Source: Limnephilus marmoratus
Taxonomy: Eukaryota > Arthropoda > Insecta > Trichoptera > Limnephilidae
Length of the DNA stretch: 64,000 bases
NCBI GenBank assembly: GCA_917880885.1
Contig: OU862915.1
Location: 41,748,176-41,812,175, forward strand
Direction: 5' to 3'
Each line of letters opens with the position of its first letter. Position 1 is the stretch's first letter. Of this stretch, positions 56,483 to 64,000 are shown piece by piece. The notes below the pieces were generated by a model that was given only the letters and a program-made list of their open reading frames with translations, did no database searches and was not told the origin of the DNA. The position numbers were made by a program, and so were the translations under genes.

Positions 56483-57490
56483 CCAATGGTTTCCTCATCA
56501 GGATAAAATGAAATTTAACAAATGTAACAATAGTCAAACAATAAACAAGTAATTAATTCATGTAAGAATAAAATAAACATAACAAAGAATGGTGATGAAT
56601 TAATTAAAGATGTCATAAAGAATAATTATATATCAAAAAAAAAATATATAGCTATCTAATAATTGAAAGTAAATTATAAAAACTTTAAAAAAATTAAAAT
56701 TAGCACAAAATAATCAAAGAATAACCTAAATATCTATATAAGAAAAATAAATTATTTTTAATGTGGGTAGTAATATGAAAAAAAATTTAAGAGAGGGCTA
56801 TTAAAAATATATATATATTTGGTTATTAATGATATTCAATTTGCTGTTAACATTTTCTCTAATTTCAAAAATTTTGAGGTATCTAATTGTAACTAAAATC
56901 GTTATGTTTATATGTATGTAAAATTTTTGACCATTCATATCGAAAGAATATTTTTTACAAAATACGTTTGGAAAAAATAGATCAATTATTGTTATTCAAA
57001 CATCTTAGGTGTTCCTTAACTTTTTCATTAAAATTTTTTAGAAGTCTTCCCTAAATAAAAAAGTTACAATCTTTTTTTTAGTTTTTGGAACCCAGATTTG
57101 TTCAAAAAAGTCATTATATATAAGTAATTTTTTTTTAACCCTCCCGTTGCTGAAAGGGGTTCCCATAATTTCTAAATTTACTATTCTCCATGTAGAATTT
57201 TTAATAGAGACTTAACGATTTCGAAATTTTTTGTATTCCTGCAAAACCGATAAACACATATTCTTCCATTAAAAAAAATATAAAATTGTCCTAGATTAAA
57301 GCGTAAAAAAATATTTTGTTACTGTGTAGGTATCATTCCTTGCCTCGTATGATATTTCTTGCTCGCTGGAACCACATCTACGACAAAATAAACTATGAGA
57401 AATGCTCTATCTCTCTCCCACATTAGTTCGCTAAATGGATATGGTTCCCTGTTCTATTCGCACCTTGGCAATTTACGGCATCTCGTTCCC
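56483..57490. other. Unassigned AT-rich DNA
   Basis: Very AT-rich; no gene or repeat recognised. Confidence 0.45.
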
Positions 57491-57550
57491 ACGCACTACA
57501 TCGAAAGCTGCATAAGGGTGTAAGGACATAGTGTCCTTTACCTAGTGCGT
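57491..57550. repeat. Nested inverted repeats
   Basis: Outer arms ACGCACTA/TAGTGCGT (57491-57498, 57543-57550) enclose an inner hairpin TAAGGACA/TGTCCTTA-like at 57521-57539. Confidence 0.5.
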
Positions 57551-57727
57551 CGCCCGTCTGACTGACCCAATCACCTGTGTTTATTGGGGTTTAGCTACAG
57601 TGCGTGTCAAAACACTACAGCGGACGGTAAAAAAATAATTTGAATAGAAAAAAGTTTGAATTGCGGTTTTTGTTTATTGAATATGCCTTTGAATAATTGC
57701 GTTAATAATGACAAGAAGGGGTATAAT

Positions 57728-57930
57728 TGATGAAGAATCATTAAAATTTCAGTATTTCGTCAGGAGCGTTACAGCATTGCTTTTTTTTAGTATATATCTA
57801 CGACAATAATGTCATTTTTTTCGTGAATATTGATGAAGAATTATTAAAATTTCAGTATTTCGTCAGGAGCGTTACAGCATTGCTTTTTTTTAGTATATAT
57901 CTACAATGTCATTTTTTTCGTGAATCCAGA
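57728..57930. repeat. 103-bp tandem duplication
   Basis: TGATGAAGAATCATTAAAAT...TTTCGTCAGGAGCGTTACAG occurs at 57728 and again at 57831. The second copy lacks five bases (GACAA) near its end. Confidence 0.85.
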
Positions 57931-59035
57931 TATTGTTGACAATTCTTCCCTGTTTTTATTACTATGTACTTTTTATATCCATTTCGCCCATACAATTTTG
58001 TACTAAAAAATAAGTTAAAATATAACAATCTATGTATGTACCTTCACAGTTTAAAAAAATCAATAATTGTTGGGTTACTTTGTTTGATTTTTATATATAT
58101 AATTTATCAACAATATGTGAAAGGTTGGCGACAGAAGATGTTTATTATTAGAATTTCCCACCGTAGTTGGAAGGGTATTCCGAGTAAATAGTAATAATTA
58201 GTGGCAGAAGGGTTTTTTTTAAAATGAACCGTTAAAATAACATCAAGGCAATGCAAATAGCATGAATATAATGACATTTGGGAAATAACCCATTAATGGT
58301 TTATTCTATTGTACCTATAACAGGTAATATTATTTTCCAGATATCCATGGATTCTTAGGAGCATTATTTGCATATCATTGCTCTGGTACTGCCTTCTAAG
58401 AAACTTATAATGATTATTGCGGAACATGGAACTCACATTTTTTCCGTTTCATGTAAGGGGCACTTTGGGGGTCATTTATTTTTATTTATCTCAAAATGGG
58501 GTTCATAAAAATTATTTTAAGATTTTTACAGGCTCAATCGTTCGATTTATAAAACAGTTTAAAAACGTTCTTCAACTAGTTTTTAGTGTAGGTAATTTTT
58601 ATAAAACATACGTTCAATTATAATAAATGATCTTATAGTTAATAAGTGTTCTAGCTCTTTTTTTTAAACCACCACTATATAGTTATTGTTATTTATAGTA
58701 CTTATTTGATTATTTGCATTGCTTTTATATGTTACTTTGCCCCTCTTGGACCTTGCTAAATAACTGTTTTTGAAGATGATTTAAATAAATAATAAATATA
58801 TAATTTAATTATTTTATGCTGAATTTAAATAAATGATAAAATTAATAAGTTTTTTATGCAATTGTTGTAATATCGACCAATTTATATGTATATCTTGCGT
58901 AGTTTAATGTTTAACAATTTTTGATATCTGTTTATTTTCTATGTGTGTAAATCAATTATCGTACCCCAAAAAATGAAATTTTAAAAATCATTGTTTTTTT
59001 TAATATTATTTTTGTTATTTTGGAACCACCCAGTT
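57931..59035. other. Unassigned AT-rich DNA
   Basis: No gene recognised; open frames at 57964-58191 and 58417-58623 lack motifs. Confidence 0.4.
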
Positions 59036-59148
59036 ATTCGCTCTGTCAGCCGCCGACCGCGGCGATACGCTGGCCGGCAGGTACCAAAGTACCGACTAGG
59101 AAGCAAGCCAAAGCCGTTGCGGCCGGAGCCGGAGCGTTCGATGATGAA
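59036..59148. other. Isolated GC-rich segment
   Basis: About 110 bases (GCCGCCGACCGCGGCGATAC to GGCCGGAGCCGGAGCG) are far richer in G+C than the AT-rich surroundings, with sharp edges. No family recognised. Its minus-strand frame (within 58981-59244) is Arg-rich but has no domain. Confidence 0.5.
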
Positions 59149-60030
59149 TGATTTTGTTTGAAAATAAATCAATAAGTTTAATATTATGAAATTAACTGTA
59201 TTTCGATAATTATTTACCGGAAATACATTAAACGTGCAAGCCACAAGAGTAATTTTCCATTAAATTTATAAATAAATTGGAAAAGTGGCATTGAAATGAT
59301 AAAATCCCTGGGGTTGTAGAATCACCCCTCATAGTACCCAACGTTTTGTTTTGCATCTTGGCATGCCGAGGGATAATAAAACAAAAACCTAGTATTCAAC
59401 CACGAACATTTATTATTTTATACTATATCCTGATAAGCTTATTCGAAGCGAAACTGGTCGATGTAAAAAAATGATGAATATTCGTGGTTATACTGAGCGT
59501 ATATTTTATTTTAAAAAATATAATGCTAACCATAGGAGTAGTCAGTATGTATTTAAAAAACGAAAGAACTGACTAACAAAACCCAACCGCCATGCGCACG
59601 AATCTAGCGACCTCAGAAGCATTCATAAGATATAGGTAGATTTGCATATGATGATCACCACTTTGACGAACCTTAGCTTTCCTAGGTTAAATAATATTTC
59701 AACCATATTTTCTGTGGAATGAATTCGCACAACATCCAGTGTAAACATAAACATACATCCCTCTCCCACAACATATTTATTAAGCTGCAGCGGAATACCG
59801 AAATTTCACCAGCACAACACACGTTAACCACTGAAAAGATAAGTTGATAGGAGCGTGTTGTAGAAGTGCTTATATCCCCAAATATTACCCTTACAATAGC
59901 TAAGATTTTTGAACAACATTCTTGAATTTTTTTGCATTAACCCTACGCGGGATGCTTTAAGGAAAATATTTTTCCTAAATGCTTAGGTCATCTTAGTTTA
60001 ATTACTGACCTTATGTCTCGTGGATACCTA
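59149..60030. other. Unassigned DNA with a remnant stem-loop tail
   Basis: At 59940-59995 GCGGGATGCTTTAAGGAAAA..TTCCTAAATGCTTAGGTCAT resembles the stem-loop tail of the LINE/repeat families, badly decayed. Otherwise nothing. Confidence 0.4.
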
Positions 60031-60067
60031 ATGGCTGCAGCTCCCCACGTGCAATCACTGCAGCCAT
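60031..60067. repeat. 10-bp perfect hairpin
   Basis: ATGGCTGCAG (60031-60040) and CTGCAGCCAT (60058-60067). Confidence 0.75.
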
Positions 60068-60115
60068 AAATAAACCAATTTCCGGATTGATAACTTCGTG
60101 CTTTTTGGTGGCTCT

Positions 60116-60158
60116 CATGGTTTAATAGTAGACAAAGTTTGTCTACTATTTAACCATG
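60116..60158. repeat. 43-bp near-perfect palindrome
   Basis: Arms of 21 bp, CATGGTTTAATAGTAGACAA/A and its reverse complement, with one mismatch and a single central base at 60137. Confidence 0.85.
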
Positions 60159-60377
60159 GACATGTCAATATAAGACAATTTTTTGTTTTACTTGACATTA
60201 CACACCACCAACGAGGATAGAGGAAACCATAAAAAAGGCGCGACCATAGTCAATATAATTCTCCTTTATTTTTTGAATAAAAATTTTTGAAATATCTAAA
60301 TATTTTTTCACAATAACAAGGCTACATCTGACAAAGTGCTATCTTGAGAAAATGGGGTTTTGCAGTATCTTTCTTAA

Positions 60378-60574
60378 CCTGTCAAGGGCCAGGGTTTTTT
60401 GGAAAATTTTTTGGAAATTACCTTAAGAACAAGAATGGAGGAAGCTATTCTGACTTTTTCCTTGGTACAGTTTCTTTATACAAAAAATTTAAAATCGCAT
60501 CCAAATTATTTGAATTAATATTCTTTTTTGAAATTCCAGTCTCGCGCGCGGGCGCGTTCCTGGCCTTTGAAAGG
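60378..60574. mobile_element. piggyBac-type MITE, copy 2
   Basis: TTAA at 60374-60377 and 60575-60578; 197 bp, starts CCTGTCAAGGGCCAGG and ends CCTGGCCTTTGAAAGG. Clearly homologous to 54334-54530 along its whole length (AAGAATGGAGGAAGCTATTC, CGCATCCAAATTATTTGAAT). Confidence 0.88.
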
Positions 60575-60578
60575 TTAA

Positions 60579-61262
60579 CAGCTTATTTTCTCAGGACAGC
60601 GCTTTCAGATGGAAACCCGTTGCCCTGTAAACAACAAGTCAAACAAATCACCTGAAAATTTAATTTCTGAATAAAGAAAAGAATATTTTTAAATTTTTGA
60701 TAGTGCTTTCCCATGACGGTATCGAATTTTGTCAAGTCTGCTGAAAACAGAGAAATGAAAATATCACAATTACACGTTTAATATTTAGACGTTTTATTGC
60801 TTAAGTAAACATTAACGCAGTTATCACAGAAATACGAGGATATTAACGAAAAAATTCTCTGTGACACGGTATTCGAGAGTTAACGTGGACAAATTCATGG
60901 GAACATATGGATCAACAATGCAAGATTTACATTCATCACAACCTATAATTTCGAACACGAGAGTCGAAACTAAATGTTTGCAAGGAAAATGAAACACAGA
61001 TTTTCTTCAAAATCTTTTGTGACCCTTTTGGTAGAAAAATGCTCACTGCTGGGCTCTGGGAAGACATTACTTTCAAAATGCTTGCGTTGGCGTTTGAACC
61101 ATGTGCTTTTTGATATGCAAACCATCATAGAAATACCACTCATTTCTCAATAGTTATTCCATAGACATTCAGAGGTTTCTATTGATGGATATGGTACGCA
61201 AACAACTATGGATATTTCGTGTCTTTTTTTGGGTTACAAATTTGGTTCGTAGTTATACCAGC
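60579..61262. other. Unassigned DNA
   Basis: No gene or repeat recognised. Confidence 0.4.
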
Positions 61263-61926
61263 CTGACTGCGTATTTCCTTTTCCGTGTTCAATACGAGGC
61301 AACCATGCCTCGAAATCAACACGAGTTTGTAACGCCATTTATCCACCAAACCCGTGTCCAGTAGAAGGCAAGCGGCATCCTTCTGTGCACGGGTTTGTAA
61401 CGCCAATTCCGAGGCATGTTAAGTGAATGCATTATAGACAAGTTTGTACCTGTATTCATAACAGCAGAACATGGAAAGAAATGTATTAGAATAATTACAC
61501 ATACCCGCTAGACAAACCCTGCTTTGCCAAACAAACCATTCAAAACCTGCGATGTTTTTTTAAATCATGATGACATGCGAGTTTATTTTAGAGAATTTGG
61601 TACTATGAAGTGTTATAAGTACCATATTATAAAGTGTTTTTATTTATTTTATTAGTAAGGCTGTTTGCGTTTTATTGCCCATCCATTATATTGTGCGTAT
61701 ATGCACACACCTCCTTTTTTATGTTATAATCACGTTTGGTGGACGCGTGCCTCATACTGAACACGAGTTTGCGAAGGGATTGGCGTTACAAACCCGTGCA
61801 CAGTAAAATGCCGCTTGCTTTCTACTGGATACGGGTTTGGAGAAAAAATGGCATTACAAACCCGTGTTGATTTCGAGGCACGGTTGCCTCGTATTGAACA
61901 CGGAAAATGAAATACGCAACCTGACC
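61263..61926. repeat. Long inverted repeat (foldback-like)
   Basis: Left arm 61263-61410 and right arm 61779-61926, ~148 bp each, inverted and roughly 85% alike by eye. Shared phrases: GCGTATTTCCTTTTCCGTGT / its complement, CGAGGCAACCATGCCTCGAA, GTTTGTAACGCCA. The motif (C)ACGGGTTTGTAACGCCA recurs within each arm. The ~370-bp loop has no ORF. No target duplication identified. Confidence 0.75.
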
Positions 61927-62714
61927 GCGGCTGCCATTGTCGTATTGACGGCTTTCTCGGGAAGGTACTGAGCAAGACAGAACGATGCCCAGCGTAATGC
62001 CAATGTAGCAACTGCACATAGATTTAGTGGGGACTGACAAACGTAACGTCAGCAGCAGAGGGTTAATATCGGCATATATCACACTTCTAGAGATTATCTG
62101 TTCAGTGAAATACATATCCAGGTTAAACTCGCATAATTATTCTATTATTCTAACGAAATCACTAAAGTTAAGCCTTCATTCCACCCAGCCCAAATTAACA
62201 AACCAACGAAGAGTTCATAGGAACAATGATCAGAGTCGCACGTTCATAAATATTCAGTGGCGTAATTTAAAGTTTTCAACTCGTATTATTACGCGTATGG
62301 GGGTTGGGAATAACAATATAACGCCCCTGCTCTGATTGTGTATACGAATTATGAGAATGAGCTTGCTGGTATTAATTATTTAATTAAAATGCTTTCTGCA
62401 ATTCAAAAACGCTGTAGAAAATATTATTATTTTAGGAAATGGTTATTAAATAAATTACAAGAATTGTTTTTGAAAGGTTAACCATGGAATTTTAAAAGTA
62501 TTTGGTTTTCGTTTCTCACAGGTCAGGAAATAGATAATTTGAAATCAAAATTTTCAGAGCTTTATTAGGTACATATTTTTTACTGTGTGCATAAGCTCTA
62601 TCTAAAAAGTGTGTGTGTTAATATATTATGATGTATTTATCATTTAATTATTAATAAAATCATCCTTTATTAACCGCTTAAATTGTTTAAAATTATACAC
62701 AGATAGAGTGTCGC
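61927..62714. other. Unassigned DNA
   Basis: No gene recognised. The 102-codon frame at 62027-62335 has no motif. Confidence 0.4.
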
Positions 62715-62880
62715 CGAGGGCCTGGTAGGAGACAAATATCTTGGCTGCGTAATATACGAGAGTGGACCGGAATTAGAAGTGTGGAGGAGCTATTCCGGGC
62801 AGCGCAAGACAGAGAGACATTCGCAAGAGTGATCGCCGTCGTGGAGACCTGATACGGCATACAAAGAAGAAGAAGATACA
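62715..62880 (+). pseudogene. RTE-like LINE C-terminal fragment with (GAA)n tail
   Basis: The frame 62715-62852 reads RGPGRRQISWLRNIREWTGI, then RSVEELFRAAQDRETFA and RVIAVVET, then stop. GR...SWLRNIREW.G....ELFR.A.DR is the extreme C-terminus of RTE/craTy-like reverse transcriptases. A short (AAG)n tail follows (62861-62876), typical of such elements. Only the last 45 codons are left. Confidence 0.75.
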
Positions 62881-63540
62881 CAATTGATAAACATTTATTT
62901 ACGATACGTTCATGGTTGTTTATTGGAATGAAATGTGTAAAATATTTGTATATTAAACAAATTTATTGTTAATGACCTTACGCTCTCGTTTTTTTACTTC
63001 ATTCGTACGTTTCGGGATTCGCACATAATATATGAAACCGCGCCGTGTTCCCAATGAAGGATTTTTTTAACTATGGCTTCTTGGCGCATTGTTTATTTGG
63101 ACAGGCAAATGCTATGGAGTAGTGGTGCGCTGTACAAACTCTAGTAATATTTTAATCAAATGAGTCTTGCTCGCCATTGTTTTTCTTCGGGAGTTCACTG
63201 CAAAGCTGCTCATTAGAGAAAACTGCCACTCTATAGACTTAAGGGAATGGAGGGAAAGGTTAAAAACTCATTAAAAATAAATTGAAAATTCTAGGAAGAA
63301 CAACAAACTGTTACGACCATTAAATAGCCGTATAACGTTATTGGAATAATTTGGGATGGTTGAATAATTGTCAAGAGACGATAATTTACTACTACGTAAT
63401 ATAATTTTGAGTAACCCATGATAAAGAAGTGAAATTAGACAACTCACTCTTTCATGGTTCAATATTATCGCTTTTTCATGTCTTCTCTTTCATACGGTCC
63501 TTACACAATTTTATAACTTTCCCAGGCCTAGTTTTAATTT
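62881..63540. other. Unassigned DNA
   Basis: No gene recognised. Confidence 0.4.
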
Positions 63541-63935
63541 TTTTACATTAATCCCACATAGGAGGCCCTAAAGAAAATATTTTTCCTCAGGGCCCATGTC
63601 ATCTTTGGGGATGCTGTGTGGAGGGTGTTTTTTTTGTGAGGATAGGAAAAAAGTGTCACGGTTGGAAAGGAATTTATGGGTCAGTGTGTCCAGGAGTGAC
63701 GGACTTATGAATCCATCCCTCCCGCTGCGGTGCAAGACGATAAAAGTGGCAAGCTGGAGAGATCAAAAACCGGCTCTCCGGTCTGGCCTGTTGCGCAGCT
63801 GGTGAGCAGGCGCATCCGCCACCGAGACCTGAAAACAACTCATCTGATGAACTCGGGTACCGCTGCTAACCCTCCAACCGTAACGAACCACTAGGGGTGA
63901 CCTCTGGTAAGGGTTCGTACCCGCTTCCTAAATTA
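63541..63935 (-). repeat. Stem-loop-tail repeat, copy 7 (fullest)
   Basis: TTTTACATTAATCCCACATA, hairpin CCCTAAAG..CCTCAGGG (63563-63593), ATGTCATCTTTGGGGATGCT, GTGTGGAGGGTG, TGGGTCAGTGTGTCCAGGAG, ATGAATCCATCCCTCCCGCT, GGTCTGGCCTGTTGCGCAGC, then GGGGTGACCTCTGG. It is the fullest copy for defining the family. No ORF shared with other copies. Confidence 0.75.
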
Positions 63936-64000
63936 ATATCTTCGAATGGAAATGGTTTACACATTTGGATTCAGGTCGGGGGAATATATTCACATAGATT

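Noticed and set aside
59036..59148. A ribosomal RNA fragment
   Set aside because: Composition suggested it, but I cannot match any conserved rRNA segment.

Overview
The window is AT-rich animal DNA, most likely from an arthropod (insect-like; a hemipteran is possible but not shown). It holds a dense, nested mixture of transposable elements. I found no host gene I would defend. The evidence for an animal genome is the element set: Ty3/Gypsy, several non-LTR clades with EEP or restriction-like endonucleases, a GIY-YIG Penelope-like element, piggyBac, hAT and Helitron remnants, a tRNA-derived SINE, poly(A) or (TAAA)n tails, and no bacterial-style operons.

Layout. 1-8150 carries a pyrimidine-rich dispersed repeat, a CR1/L2-like LINE fragment, copies of a non-coding repeat whose tail ends in a stem-loop (one split by a non-autonomous Helitron), and Penelope-like hammerhead-type termini. 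8157-10545 is a piggyBac copy with both TTAA sites, 16-bp terminal repeats and a decayed transposase. 12136-16227 is a Ty3/Gypsy element with two LTRs I read as identical, an AATT duplication and an intact pol, but a gag reduced to its C-terminal part. 16228-25330 is mostly unassigned AT-rich DNA with scattered repeat tails. 25400-32340 has LINE fragments and two copies of a DNA element with TACAGGGTGTCC ends, one of which contains a LINE. 33578-35600 is one LINE fragment cut by a tRNA-derived SINE (duplication ATATTGT) and a solo LTR (duplication AATA). 35827-37740 is a Penelope-like element (RT plus GIY-YIG). 37750-39437 is an R4/Dong-like RLE LINE. 40126-42888 is an EN-RT LINE, followed by a second LINE tail.

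49893-55636 is the most unusual object: a 5.7-kb, apparently non-coding LTR element on the minus strand. It has two almost identical ~730-bp LTRs exactly 5000 bp apart and a matching AGTT duplication at its outer ends. Inside are a 98-bp tandem array, a 129-bp duplication and a nested 197-bp piggyBac-type MITE. The solo LTR at 34506-35213 is a diverged relative. 55741-63935 has a LINE 3' copy, a second MITE, strong palindromes, a long inverted repeat, an RTE-like tail and another stem-loop-tail repeat.

How the parts relate. The non-coding elements (SINE, stem-loop-tail repeat, MITE, gag-poor Gypsy, LARD-like LTR element) probably depend on proteins supplied in trans by coding relatives. Several pairs of dependent element and possible donor share a terminal signature within this window.
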